Source: Pisaster brevispinus (Eukaryota; Echinodermata; Asteroidea; Forcipulatida; Asteriidae). Taken from it: 64,000 bases of DNA. This document shows positions 11,614 to 24,273 of the stretch, one piece after another. The DNA is taken from contig JAMKCF010000189.1 in NCBI GenBank assembly GCA_023634235.1, positions 1 through 64,000 of the forward strand, in the 5' to 3' direction. The notes beneath the pieces are model-generated. The model was not told where the DNA came from. It did not search any database and saw only the letters and a list, made by a program, of their open reading frames with translations. Position 1 is the stretch's first letter, and each line of letters opens with the position of its first letter. A program made the position numbers and the translations under genes.

Positions 11614-14448
11614 CTAGTCCTGGTACTGCCGATGGCCGCTGACGTGTTCGATGTAAATGTCCCTGGAGCCCTTGATGGCATCAATGCAGAGCAGACGTCT
11701 CATCAAGGGGCGGTAGCGCCTGGAGATGCCGAGGCGTCCAAGGGCTCTCTCGTTGCCTTGGTACCATGAACCGAGAGAGCCAACAGCAAATCCAAACACC
11801 TCGACATCCTTCCCGTCGGCCGCCAAAGCTTGCTTGAGGTCAGCATACTTGGTGACTTTGGCAGCAGCGGCGGTCTTCAAAGCATCACGGTCGTTGTCGA
11901 AAGGGCAGCATACATCGATGATGGTGATCTTGTTCCCTTCGATGACCGTGATGTCCGGGCGCTCCCGAGGGTGGGGGTCTCCAGGGACGTGTTGGTCGAC
12001 ATAAACTTGTCCATGACGGATGGCAGACTTGATGCGGTCCTGGACAAGATTATGCCGACGTCGGATAGGCACCATGTTCGGCCGGCAGTGGTTCAGAACA
12101 TGGGGCAGTGTCTCTTCGGGTCGGCCGCAGCGGCGACACGCTGAGTTGGTTCCAGGGTTCCAGCGTTTCGCCGCTGCGTTGGTTGGCAAACAGTTCAAAC
12201 GGGCCCTGTGGATGAAGCGCCAATCGCAGAAGCGGATGAAGTTGCCGGATGGCATCCACGAGGACCCGTTGATGTAGCTGTCACAGTTGAGGGAGCGGGC
12301 AACCTTCCCCTGGTCCGGGAGGGCGAGCAACTTGTTGGAATATTGCTCGCGGGATGCAGCACGCAAGGCGGTGGTGATGGCTTTGGGGCTAATCTCTGAT
12401 CCAGTTGAAGTCTTTGTGAGCACTGAACCAGAGAGGCACCCAGTGAAGGAGATCTTCAGCCGCCTTGCTGCTGCACGGGCCCGGGACCAGAGGGTAGAGA
12501 TTTGCCCGCTATTTCCAGAATTGGCGAGGTCGCCGTCCATGGAGCCGGTCAGGAACAAGTCGATCTCTTCCGCCGTCGGGGGGCGATGGATGGTCCTGTG
12601 GACGACGGAAGAGAGCTGGGCGCTAGCGATGGATCTGGTCGTGTCGTCTGGTGAGGATAACATTCGGACAGCCTGCGTTACGGTTTGGATGTCCGCATCA
12701 ATGTTCAGGTCGATGAAACCCAGGCCACCAACACGGCGATCCGCAAACACGAAGTTTGTTGTGGCCCGGGTCGGAAGGTTGCAGACTTTCCGAGAAATCC
12801 TCACCAGCTCTCCTCTCAGCTTCTTTAGGTGTTTCTTCTGGCAGTCGCCGGCGCGTAGGGTGTAGGCCGCACATGGCTGGATGAATGTGCGGTATGCGTC
12901 CAGCTTCTGCCAGGGAGCGAGGAGAGATGAGTCAATCCGCTGAAGATCATCAACCATCTTGACTGCCAAAGACTCCAAACTCTCATTCAAGCGGTAGAAG
13001 CCGATGGGCACCCCAAGGTAGCGGTAGTGTTGTTCCTCGGACAAGGCAGGAATATTCCTGCCCTGAACGAGAAACTCGACTGGCTGAACCACGGGGCGCT
13101 TACGGCATTCTAAGGATAGTGAGGCGCACTTCTGGGGCTTGAACTTGAGCCGGAGCTTGTCAGCCATGATGGTTGCCGTGTTGAGCAGGCGTTGAAGACC
13201 ATCAGCGGATTTACTCATGATGACCAGATCATCAGCGTAGGCCAGGATGGAGATGGCTTGTCCATGGACGACAGGGGCGGAGTTGTTGGCGGAGGCTGCT
13301 ATGGTGACCGATCTGATGATGAGCTCCAGAGTCAAGTTGAAGAGGATCGGAGATATTGGACATCCTTGCTTGACTCCAGAGCAGATGGGCACTTCATCAG
13401 TTCGGCCACTTGGGATCAGGAAATCTGTGCTTGCCCCGGTGTATACATCCCGGAGAAGAGAGATGAGGCCCTCCGGGGCCCCAATGGTGGCAAGCACAGT
13501 GAAGATCGCATCGTGAGGGACACTACCGAAGGCGTTGGCGAGGTCTAACCAAGCGATGTGTAGAGACTTTTGGTTCCTTCGGGCGTCCTTCACGATAGAT
13601 GACAAAAGAAATGAATGTTCATAGCAGCCTTCGCCAGGGCGGGCACTCTTCTGGGCGCTGCTGATGGCTCCGTGGTCCAGGGCCCACTTGGTGATTCTGT
13701 CCGAAAGGATTGCCATCAGTAGCTTGTAGAGGCAGGACTGGAGGGCGATGGGTCGGAAGTTCCCCGGGTCAGTAGGCTCCCCCTTCTTGTGTATTAGGAC
13801 GGTCGTGGCTGACTTCCAAGAAGAGGGAACACGGCTTTCCCGGAGACATCGATTGAATATCGCCACGGTGACACGGAAGGCGCCGTCGGCTTGTCGGATG
13901 TGGCGATATTCAAGTCGATCCTTCCCTGGTGCGGAGTTGCTCATCCGGCCCAGACGAAGAGAGACCTCCTTCTGGCTGACGGGGCGGATGAGGTCTGGGC
14001 CGGACTCGCGGGCCTGGGCGGAGTTCGGGAACAAGACAACTGCTTTCTTAGAGGCTGCTTTCTTATGATGCTGGTAGTGGGCTGCAGCTCTCCTCGCATT
14101 ATCAAATTCCTGCCGACAGTCACGGCACTGGTAAGTATAGCTAATGGAGACTGTCGGATGTGACCGCTTCTGATGCCTTTTCAGTGTCTGTTGGTTGAAA
14201 AAGTTGTCTCTGCAGACGGCGCAGGTCCAGGCATCAGAAAGCGGGTACATGAAGATCTGATCAACAGTCTCCATCAGCTCTGCTTCACTGGTAGGTGTGA
14301 TAGATGGATGGCGATGCATCCTGCCCATGTGCCGGCGCAAGCCCGAAATCGTGGAGAATGATTTCGAGCATACGGCACAATGAGCAGGTAACGCCTGAGT
14401 GGCCTCACTCATGTTATGCTCGGATAAATCCGAGCAAGCATTATCCAT
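11614..14448 (-). CDS. Utopia-like retrotransposon protein (ZF-RT-CCHC-RLE), 944 aa
   Basis: Carries out target-primed reverse transcription into U2 DNA. In order: three C2H2 fingers, probable DNA-binding (C24/C27/H40/H45; C76/C79/H92/H97; C108/C111/H124/H128); RT about 160-480 with the first catalytic Asp in AWLDLANAF (D302), SGVKQGCPISP (357-367) and the YADD box (404-407); a thumb/linker with GGLGFIDLN; a CCHC knuckle CRRCGRPEETLPHVLNHC (771-788); and a restriction-like endonuclease with RPDITV and IIDV (P831-D832, D845) and a following K-Y pair (867-868). This domain order is that of the R2 and NeSL groups. I see no Ulp1-type protease domain of the sort reported in NeSL. No frameshift or stop; all catalytic residues are present. 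The start is the first Met, 20 residues before finger 1. Confidence 0.93.
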   Translation of the reverse strand: MDNACSDLSEHNMSEATQALPAHCAVCSKSFSTISGLRRHMGRMHRHPSITPTSEAELMETVDQIFMYPLSDAWTCAVCRDNFFNQQTLKRHQKRSHPTVSISYTYQCRDCRQEFDNARRAAAHYQHHKKAASKKAVVLFPNSAQARESGPDLIRPVSQKEVSLRLGRMSNSAPGKDRLEYRHIRQADGAFRVTVAIFNRCLRESRVPSSWKSATTVLIHKKGEPTDPGNFRPIALQSCLYKLLMAILSDRITKWALDHGAISSAQKSARPGEGCYEHSFLLSSIVKDARRNQKSLHIAWLDLANAFGSVPHDAIFTVLATIGAPEGLISLLRDVYTGASTDFLIPSGRTDEVPICSGVKQGCPISPILFNLTLELIIRSVTIAASANNSAPVVHGQAISILAYADDLVIMSKSADGLQRLLNTATIMADKLRLKFKPQKCASLSLECRKRPVVQPVEFLVQGRNIPALSEEQHYRYLGVPIGFYRLNESLESLAVKMVDDLQRIDSSLLAPWQKLDAYRTFIQPCAAYTLRAGDCQKKHLKKLRGELVRISRKVCNLPTRATTNFVFADRRVGGLGFIDLNIDADIQTVTQAVRMLSSPDDTTRSIASAQLSSVVHRTIHRPPTAEEIDLFLTGSMDGDLANSGNSGQISTLWSRARAAARRLKISFTGCLSGSVLTKTSTGSEISPKAITTALRAASREQYSNKLLALPDQGKVARSLNCDSYINGSSWMPSGNFIRFCDWRFIHRARLNCLPTNAAAKRWNPGTNSACRRCGRPEETLPHVLNHCRPNMVPIRRRHNLVQDRIKSAIRHGQVYVDQHVPGDPHPRERPDITVIEGNKITIIDVCCPFDNDRDALKTAAAAKVTKYADLKQALAADGKDVEVFGFAVGSLGSWYQGNERALGRLGISRRYRPLMRRLLCIDAIKGSRDIYIEHVSGHRQYQD

Positions 14449-14506
14449 GAGATGTTGGCCACTCTTCGGATCGCTTTGGTTGCACTGGAACTAAGGGACT
14501 ATATGG

Positions 14507-14562
14507 GTGAGCAGTATTTCAGGATGAGCTGCATATCAGGTATATTCCGGGTATATTCCAGG
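14507..14562 (-). other. Degenerate U2-like sequence at the Utopia-like 5' end
   Basis: On the + strand, TGAGCAGTATTTCAG (from about 14508) differs by one base from U2 TGAGCAGCATTTCAG. It is followed by the short direct repeat GTATATTCC/GTATATTCC. It looks like rearranged target sequence captured at the 5' junction. Confidence 0.55.
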
Positions 14563-14599
14563 GATATTATTCTGAAAAGAACAGATACGGTTTCAAAAA
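14563..14599 (-). other. Captured junction: U2 nt 36-61 preceded by an 11-nt Keno tail
   Basis: 14563-14588 matches U2 nt 61 to 36. 14589-14599 (minus strand TTTTTGAAACC) is identical to the last 11 nt of the full-length Keno-like element at 58043-58053, joined to U2 at the same nucleotide (G36). It lies inside the Utopia-like insertion, outside its target duplication. Confidence 0.8.
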
Positions 14600-14643
14600 T
14601 GCTCGATGAGCAGCATTTCAGATATTATTCTGAAAAGAACAGA
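14600..14643 (-). repeat. Target site duplication, right copy (44 bp)
   Basis: U2 nt 39-82, identical to 9825-9868. Confidence 0.9.
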
Positions 14644-14681
14644 TACTACACATGATCTTAGCCAAAAGGCCGAGAAGCGAT
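14600..14681 (-). pseudogene. U2: U2 snRNA 5' part, split by Utopia-like element (unit 2)
   Basis: U2 nt 1-82 including an intact GTAGTA, but cut off from the Sm site and 3' half by the insertion, so it cannot make a normal U2. Confidence 0.93.
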
Positions 14682-15569
14682 ACTCACAAAGTTTTCCCAA
14701 GAATAATGCAGCCTCCGCAATGACACGAGTCACACGAGATGCCATGGTGCCACAAGAGGGCGCTGTTACTTTTTGCCAACTCGCCACACACGGGAAACAT
14801 TGGGGGTGCAAAATATACCGCAACTCTGATTGTACACAAAGCAAGCGCTTGCACGAAAACTGCAATACAACCAAGTGTTAACGCATGCTATACGCAAGTA
14901 CATGTGAATTCTGAGTTTATGTTGACGTTGTACAGTGTTGCCTGGGTGGGAAGTGTTTGTCGCGCGTGTCTATTTTTGTTTTCGCGCGCGTTAAGACAAT
15001 GGACATTGCAAACGCGCAAAACACAACACAGTACTCGCTGTGGGATGCTCATTACGCATAAAAATTGTACATAGAAACAACATGTGTGTGATGTACTGTG
15101 TGTACACACACACACGCTACGGGCGGTTTGCGGAATTAGAGAAGGGGGAAAATACTGAATAAAACAAAACAGCGGGGTTTAGGAAAGAAAGGCGGAAATA
15201 CAAAGATTAATGGATCGAGACATAAAAAGAGGATAGAGCCTCTCTCCAGATTATATTTTTCACCTTGTTGTTGCATGGGGTTGGGTGTGCTAAGCAATTT
15301 CGTTCGTTAATATTTCGCAGACGTTGTTTTCACCTTTTTTGGTGTTTTTTAACGAGTAGCAACAAAATTTAATGTTTTTCTGTTCTCTGTAGGACTTTTT
15401 TTAATGAAGTGATAAACCCGCTTGTTTATGTTTTAAAAAGAAAAGCTGGATGGAAAAGAAAGTCATGTGAAGAAACCAAAGAAAGGAATCATAAGGAATA
15501 ATTTCTAATTTAACTTCGGGGCCTTACAAATGCAATCAAGTTTAGAATCTCTCTTTGGATTAATGTGGT

Positions 15570-15584
15570 GGCTCCGTAAGAGCC
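15570..15584 (-). terminator. Non-canonical H2A 3' stem-loop (unit 3)
   Basis: Same 15-nt variant as in unit 2. Confidence 0.85.
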
Positions 15585-15615
15585 GTTTGGTTTAGTAGTC
15601 TAGCAAGATATGAAT

Positions 15616-15999
<384 letters not shown>

Positions 16000-16255
16000 T
16001 TATTACTTACTTAGCAAGAAACTGAAAGACACGCTTAGCGTTGTAGTTCTTGGGAATGACACCGTGGACTGTCAGGAGGGTACTTATGGCGTTCTGGGGG
16101 ATCCTGAATGCACCAATCAGGTTTCTCCTCGCATGGACGCGCCCGGGGGTCCGGGGTCAGCGGAGCATTCTCCTCGGCGGGGCCGACCAGCGGCAGCACG
16201 CTGGTGGATTGAGGGATAATTACTGTGGTTCCCACCCACGGAAAAGAAGGAGAAG

Positions 16256-16291
<36 letters not shown>

Positions 16292-16312
16292 AACAACAAC
16301 AACAACAACAAC
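16256..16312. repeat. (GAC)n(AAC)n microsatellite, unit 3
   Basis: Same length as in unit 1. Confidence 0.93.
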
Positions 16313-17018
16313 AGCAAAAACATCAAAAACATCAATGACCCAAAGTGACAAACAAACGTCATGTTGTTGTTTTTTTTGGTGTGTGTTTGTTTGTGTATAT
16401 ATTTAGATTAAATTTGTTTCTCTTTGTTTAAATTGTGTAAATTAATGTTGTCGTGATGTTGAAGTAGAGTATGGCATCAAGACAACCAGCGGCCCCCCCC
16501 CCCCCCAAAAAAAAGGAAAGGTAAAGTGCAACCTACCCAAAATGTATGTACGCCTTCAAGTTGGATGTGTTGACCCTCACTTAACTCGATGTCACAGTTG
16601 CATCCAGAAACTTATGAAAGCCGAGCGTGGCCTTTGAACTGCCTATAATCAGAGAAGGAAATACCAAAAAAGAACAGAAGTTTAAAATGAGCAATGCATG
16701 TGCCTATAAACGCCAAAAAATGATAAACTAGCTTATTAAAACATTGTTCAAGATGATTTGGACTCGAATAATTAACTTCTTCTTTATATGAAATTATAAA
16801 CTTTAAAAGCGGAAAGAAACGGCAGGAAGGACCTACTCATCATAAATTAAGGTTATATCTTAATAAATTAAGGTTCTTGTAACACCATGAAATAATGTTC
16901 TTGTAATAAAATCATGTTATGTTATTTTATGTGATAAAAACTGTGGAGGGATGGTGGGGGGATGGCGGAGGAAGTCAATACGACACGCATGTTTAAATCT
17001 CTCTTTGGGAAATGTGTT

Positions 17019-17034
17019 GGCTCTGAAAAGAGCC
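17019..17034 (-). terminator. H2B 3' stem-loop (unit 3)
   Basis: Canonical 16-nt form. Confidence 0.95.
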
Positions 17035-17063
17035 GTTTGGATTATGCATGACCTCGGGCCAGC

Positions 17064-17432
17064 TTATTTTGAAGTTGTGTACTTGGTGACCGCCTTGGTG
17101 CCCTCACTGACAGCGTGCTTGGCCAGCTCACCGGGGAGAAGGAGTCGAACTGCAGTCTGGACCTCTCGGCTGGTGATGGTTGATTTCTTGTTGTAGTGTG
17201 CCAATCGAGAAGACTCGGCGGCAATGCGCTCGAAGATATCGTTTACGAAGCTGTTCATGATGGACATCGCCTTGCTCGAAATTCCCGTGTCGGGATGGAC
17301 CTGCTTCATGACCTTGTAGATGTAAATTCCGTAGCTCTCCTTGCGGCGACGTCGCCTCTTCTTGTCTGTCCGGAGTGGACCCTTGGTGTTACCGGCTTTC
17401 TTCTGTCCCTTTCCACTTGCTTTAGGAGGCAT
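17064..17432 (-). CDS. H2B: Histone H2B (unit 3)
   Basis: Protein identical to unit 1. Confidence 0.98.
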   Translation of the reverse strand: MPPKASGKGQKKAGNTKGPLRTDKKRRRRRKESYGIYIYKVMKQVHPDTGISSKAMSIMNSFVNDIFERIAAESSRLAHYNKKSTITSREVQTAVRLLLPGELAKHAVSEGTKAVTKYTTSK

Positions 17433-18236
17433 GGTGACTAGAGTGTTTATTTGAAGCGTACTGAATTGATAGACAAAATCAGACTGATGGCCCGTACAAC
17501 GGAGAACGTTTAGCTTTATACTGCGCCTGGAGGATCCGGTGTCCAGTGGCCATTGTTACAATTCGCGCCTCACCCTGTGGGCAGTGAAGCGGTCTGGTGA
17601 TTTTCTAATATTGTACAACCAGTAGGGGGGGGGGGTCCAAAACTTCCCCTTCCCGAAATGGGTGTTTGAATTGGGCAGGCAACCATTGAAAACAAACAGT
17701 TACTATTATTTTTAATATAAACGAAATAGAACCTCACTTTGGTCCAGTTCAAACCAACCAAATTACATTCATACTAATTTTAGTGTACCGATTATTTCCC
17801 AAGAAGAAGAAATATGCACAAAAACATAGAGCGCCAATCCCAAAGAAATGGGTGGATACAGAAATGTATTAATTTTTAACAGACAATGAATGGAAGTGAA
17901 TAAAATAATGGACGAGCGGGCGAGCTAGTGAGTGCGTGGGGTGATAGTCACCCACTGAAAAGAAAAGAAGAGAAGAAAAAAAAAGAGAAAAAAACGATGT
18001 AATGTAACAGTTTACAGTTATAATCTGTGAATCTGCAATTATAGAGCAGGCTATTGAAGTCATGCCAGAAAGGGGCCACATTCAACATTGGAAACATGTT
18101 TTCTGTTATACTTGTTGAGGAAGCTAACTTATGTAATAAGGGGATCTAGTTAAAATCAATTTTTGTAAGTTTGAAGGAAATAAAACGGAGAACGATAACA
18201 CAGGGCATGATTACAAAATCTCTTTAAAGAAGTGGT

Positions 18237-18252
18237 GGCTCTGAAAAGAGCC
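18237..18252 (-). terminator. H3 3' stem-loop (unit 3)
   Basis: Canonical 16-nt form. Confidence 0.95.
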
Positions 18253-18277
18253 GTTTTGTTTAGTAGAAACGAGTTTC

Positions 18278-18697
<420 letters not shown>

Positions 18698-19470
18698 TTA
18701 CTGTTTTCAAAGTTGTGGTCCAAGTCGCCAGCATAGCAGCTCCTCTTAAAGGATTGGGATGCCCGTTGAAGGATCGCCCCTGACAAAGGCGGGGACGCAA
18801 TTGGATTTGCTCATGGCCATTCAGGGCAAATCCCGCCAGAACCGCTTGAGTGGTCATCATCGGGGCCAAAGCTGACACAATGGAGGTAGCTGCTTAAGCA
18901 TAGGAAAAACTAAGTAATCGTAGAAAATAATTATGCTTAACGGAATACGGTTGGCAGCTCATTATTGTCTGAGAAGTAATTTGTTGAAGACGAAAAGAAA
19001 AGAGGGGAGGAAAAATACAACAAAAACAAAACAAAACAAACACAAATTAAAAGCGCAAGAAAGGACTTGTAAACAGATTTCAACCCTCAACAAACAACTT
19101 CATTGAATAATACCCCAAACATTACGTGGGGGACCAACAAACAACTTATAAAAACAGTATCAATAGAATTCCACCTCCATTTTGGAAAAGGGAAAAGACT
19201 CCCCCACGGACGGTTGAGTTTCCTTTGCCATAACAAGAAACAGTTTCGGGAGTATCGCCATGACGTCTAACATTAAGAATGGTGGGTGTCGGTGGTTTTA
19301 ATTTTGTTTAAACGATGTTACTTATGGACAGTGAGTGCCCCAATAGTGTTTTAGACTTTATGTACTTTGTATTTAAACGTAATTTAAACAGAAATATAGG
19401 ACAACAAAAGGAAGATAGGAGTGTAGGAAACGAATAGACAAGTTGTTTATCTCTTTTTTGAACTTGTGGT

Positions 19471-19486
19471 GGCTCTGAAAAGAGCC
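19471..19486 (-). terminator. H4 3' stem-loop (unit 3)
   Basis: Canonical 16-nt form. Confidence 0.95.
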
Positions 19487-19523
19487 GTTGTTTTCAATGT
19501 GGGATTCTTAGCAGGGTTACTGC

Positions 19524-19925
<402 letters not shown>

Positions 19926-20065
19926 TTAGGCAAGCGTTGCGGACGTGGGCGTCGAATCCATCCATGATTTGTTGACAAACAAAACAAACTCAAGACAATC
20001 TCAGCAAAACAAAAGTTGAAAATCAAACCTGACTTTTTTTTTATTGATTTCCCCAAGAGGGGAGT

Positions 20066-20257
20066 GTGGGCCGATCCCGGCAGTAGTGCAAAACCGGGCC
20101 AACCCGTGGCCAGGACGGGGCAAGCCCCTCTTCCATGGCCGATCATCCAAAAATCAGATTAATATACTTGCTGCTCGATGAGCAGCATTTCAGATATTAT
20201 TCTGAAAAGAACAGATTTCTTAGAAATAACTTCCCAGCCAAAAGGCCGAGAAGCGAT
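20066..20257 (-). pseudogene. U2: U2 snRNA with branch-point region replaced (scar, unit 3)
   Basis: Nucleotides 1-22 and 39 to the end are as in intact U2, but nt 23-38 (16 nt, including GTAGTA and the AAGATCA that pairs with U6) are replaced by 20 unrelated nt (20216-20235). The Sm site and upstream region are unchanged, so it may still be transcribed, but it cannot pair with branch sites. The scar edge at nt 38/39 coincides with the Utopia-like insertion point. Confidence 0.92.
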
Positions 20258-21149
20258 ACTCACAAAGTTTTCCCAAGAATAATGCAGCCTCCGCAATGAC
20301 ACGAGTCACACGAGATGCCATGGTGCCACAAGAGGGCGCTGTTACTTTTTGCCAACTCGCCACACACGGGAAACATTGGGGGTGCAAAATATACCGCAAC
20401 TCTGATTGTACACAAAGCAAGCGCTTGCACGAAAACTGCAATACAACCAAGTGTTAACGCATGCTATACGCAAGTACATGTGAATTCTGAGTTTATGTTG
20501 ACGTTGTACAGTGTTGCCTGGGTGGGAAGTGTTTGTCGCGCGTGTCTATTTTTGTTTTCGCGCGCGTTAAGACAATGGACATTGCAAACGCGCAAAACAC
20601 AACACAGTACTCGCTGTGGGATGCTCATTACGCATAAAAATTGTACATAGAAACAACATGTGTGTGATGTACTGTGTGTACACACACACACGCTACGGGC
20701 GGTTTGCGGAATTAGAGAAGGGGGAAAATACTGAATAAAACAAAACAGCGGGGTTTAGGAAAGAAAGGCGGAAATACAAAGATTAATGGATCGAGACATA
20801 AAAAGAGGATAGAGCCTCTCTCCAGATTATATTTTTCACCTTGTTGTTGCATGGGGTTGGGTGTGCTAAGCAATTTCGTTCGTTAATATTTCGCAGACGT
20901 TGTTTTCACCTTGGTTTTTTGGTGTTTTTTAACGAGTAGCAACAAAATTTAATGTTTTTCTGTTCTCTGTAGGACTTTTTTTAATGAAGTGATAAACCCG
21001 CTTGTTTATGTTTTAAAAAGAAAAGCTGGATGGAAAAGAAAGTCATGTGAAGAAACCAAAGAAAGGAATCATAAGGAATAATTTCTAATTTAACTTCGGG
21101 GCCTTACAAATGCAATCAAGTTTAGAATCTCTCTTTGGATTAATGTGGT

Positions 21150-21164
21150 GGCTCCGTAAGAGCC
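21150..21164 (-). terminator. Non-canonical H2A 3' stem-loop (unit 4)
   Basis: Same 15-nt variant as in unit 2. Confidence 0.85.
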
Positions 21165-21195
21165 GTTTGGTTTAGTAGTCTAGCAAGATATGAAT

Positions 21196-21579
<384 letters not shown>

Positions 21580-21835
21580 TTATTACTTACTTAGCAAGAA
21601 ACTGAAAGACACGCTTAGCGTTGTAGTTCTTGGGAATGACACCGTGGACTGTCAGGAGGGTACTTATGGCGTTCTGGGGGATCCTGAATGCACCAATCAG
21701 GTTTCTCCTCGCATGGACGCGCCCGGGGGTCCGGGGTCAGCGGAGCATTCTCCTCGGCGGGGCCGACCAGCGGCAGCACGCTGGTGGATTGAGGGATAAT
21801 TACTGTGGTTCCCACCCACGGAAAAGAAGGAGAAG

Positions 21836-21871
<36 letters not shown>

Positions 21872-21892
21872 AACAACAACAACAACAACAAC
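21836..21892. repeat. (GAC)n(AAC)n microsatellite, unit 4
   Basis: Same length as in unit 1. Confidence 0.93.
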
Positions 21893-22595
21893 AGCAAAAA
21901 CATCAAAAACATCAATGACCCAAAGTGACAAACAAACGTCATGTTGTTGTTTTTTTTGGTGTGTGTTTGTTTGTGTATATATTTAGATTAAATTTGTTTC
22001 TCTTTGTTTAAATTGTGTAAATTAATGTTGTCGTGATGTTGAAGTAGAGTATGGCATCAAGACAACCAGCGGCCCCCCCCCCAAAAAAAAAGGAAAGGTA
22101 AAGTGCAACCTACCCAAAATGTATGTACGCCTTCAAGTTGGATGTGTTGACCCTCACTTAACTCGATGTCACAGTTGCATCCAGAAACTTATGAAAGCCG
22201 AGCGTGGCCTTTGAACTGCCTATAATCAGAGAAGGAAATACCAAAAAAGAACAGAAGTTTAAAATGAGCAATGCATGTGCCTATAAACGCCAAAAAATGA
22301 TAAACTAGCTTATTAAAACATTGTTCAAGATGATTTGGACTCGAATAATTAACTTCTTCTTTATATGAAATTATAAACTTTAAAAGCGGAAAGAAACGGC
22401 AGGAAGGACCTACTCATCATAAATTAAGGTTATATCTTAATAAATTAAGGTTCTTGTAACACCATGAAATAATGTTCTTGTAATAAAATCATGTTATGTT
22501 ATTTTATGTGATAAAAACTGTGGAGGGATGGTGGGGGGATGGCGGAGGAAGTCAATACGACACGCATGTTTAAATCTCTCTTTGGGAAATGTGTT

Positions 22596-22611
22596 GGCTC
22601 TGAAAAGAGCC
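22596..22611 (-). terminator. H2B 3' stem-loop (unit 4)
   Basis: Canonical 16-nt form. Confidence 0.95.
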
Positions 22612-22640
22612 GTTTGGATTATGCATGACCTCGGGCCAGC

Positions 22641-23009
22641 TTATTTTGAAGTTGTGTACTTGGTGACCGCCTTGGTGCCCTCACTGACAGCGTGCTTGGC
22701 CAGCTCACCGGGGAGAAGGAGTCGAACTGCAGTCTGGACCTCTCGGCTGGTGATGGTTGATTTCTTGTTGTAGTGTGCCAATCGAGAAGACTCGGCGGCA
22801 ATGCGCTCGAAGATATCGTTTACGAAGCTGTTCATGATGGACATCGCCTTGCTCGAAATTCCCGTGTCGGGATGGACCTGCTTCATGACCTTGTAGATGT
22901 AAATTCCGTAGCTCTCCTTGCGGCGACGTCGCCTCTTCTTGTCTGTCCGGAGTGGACCCTTGGTGTTACCGGCTTTCTTCTGTCCCTTTCCACTTGCTTT
23001 AGGAGGCAT
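22641..23009 (-). CDS. H2B: Histone H2B (unit 4)
   Basis: Protein identical to unit 1. Confidence 0.98.
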   Translation of the reverse strand: MPPKASGKGQKKAGNTKGPLRTDKKRRRRRKESYGIYIYKVMKQVHPDTGISSKAMSIMNSFVNDIFERIAAESSRLAHYNKKSTITSREVQTAVRLLLPGELAKHAVSEGTKAVTKYTTSK

Positions 23010-23812
23010 GGTGACTAGAGTGTTTATTTGAAGCGTACTGAATTGATAGACAAAATCAGACTGATGGCCCGTACAACGGAGAACGTTTAGCTTTATACTG
23101 CGCCTGGAGGATCCGGTGTCCAGTGGCCATTGTTACAATTCGCGCCTCACCCTGTGGGCAGTGAAGCGGTCTGGTGATTTTCTAATATTGTACAACCAGT
23201 AGGGGGGGGGGGTCCAAAACTTCCCCTTCCCGAAATGGGTGTTTGAATTGGGCAGGCAACCATTGAAAACAAACAGTTACTATTATTTTTAATATAAACG
23301 AAATAGAACCTCACTTTGGTCCAGTTCAAACCAACCAAATTACATTCATACTAATTTTAGTGTACCGATTATTTCCCAAGAAGAAGAAATATGCACAAAA
23401 ACATAGAGCGCCAATCCCAAAGAAATGGGTGGATACAGAAATGTATTAATTTTTAACAGACAATGAATGGAAGTGAATAAAATAATGGACGAGCGGGCGA
23501 GCTAGTGAGTGCGTGGGGTGATAGTCACCCACTGAAAAGAAAAGAAGAGAAGAAAAAAAAGAGAAAAAAACGATGTAATGTAACAGTTTACAGTTATAAT
23601 CTGTGAATCTGCAATTATAGAGCAGGCTATTGAAGTCATGCCAGAAAGGGGCCACATTCAACATTGGAAACATGTTTTCTGTTATACTTGTTGAGGAAGC
23701 TAACTTATGTAATAAGGGGATCTAGTTAAAATCAATTTTTGTAAGTTTGAAGGAAATAAAACGGAGAACGATAACACAGGGCATGATTACAAAATCTCTT
23801 TAAAGAAGTGGT

Positions 23813-23828
23813 GGCTCTGAAAAGAGCC
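23813..23828 (-). terminator. H3 3' stem-loop (unit 4)
   Basis: Canonical 16-nt form. Confidence 0.95.
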
Positions 23829-23853
23829 GTTTTGTTTAGTAGAAACGAGTTTC

Positions 23854-24273
<420 letters not shown>

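Larger units (their letters stand above)
9869..14599 (-). mobile_element. Utopia-like (R2/NeSL-type, RLE) non-LTR retrotransposon in U2
   Basis: A 4731-bp insertion in the same orientation as U2, bounded by a 44-bp target site duplication. It encodes one 944-residue ORF (11614-14448) with N-terminal C2H2 fingers, RT, a CCHC knuckle and a C-terminal restriction-like endonuclease, and has a ~1.75 kb 3' UTR (9869-11613) with structured tandem repeats. There is no poly-A; the minus-strand 3' end reads AATTAAGCAC directly against U2 TCTG. RLE elements specific for U2 genes are known as Utopia; I assign it by target and architecture, not by alignment. The ORF is uninterrupted, so it is probably young. 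The 5' end carries extra U2 and Keno-tail sequence (14507-14599). Confidence 0.88.

Noticed and set aside
20216..20235. Scar in U2 considered as a small intron or a separate inserted element
   Set aside because: It replaces 16 nt rather than adding to them, has no splice-site pattern, no duplication and no mobile-element ends; a repair scar fits better.
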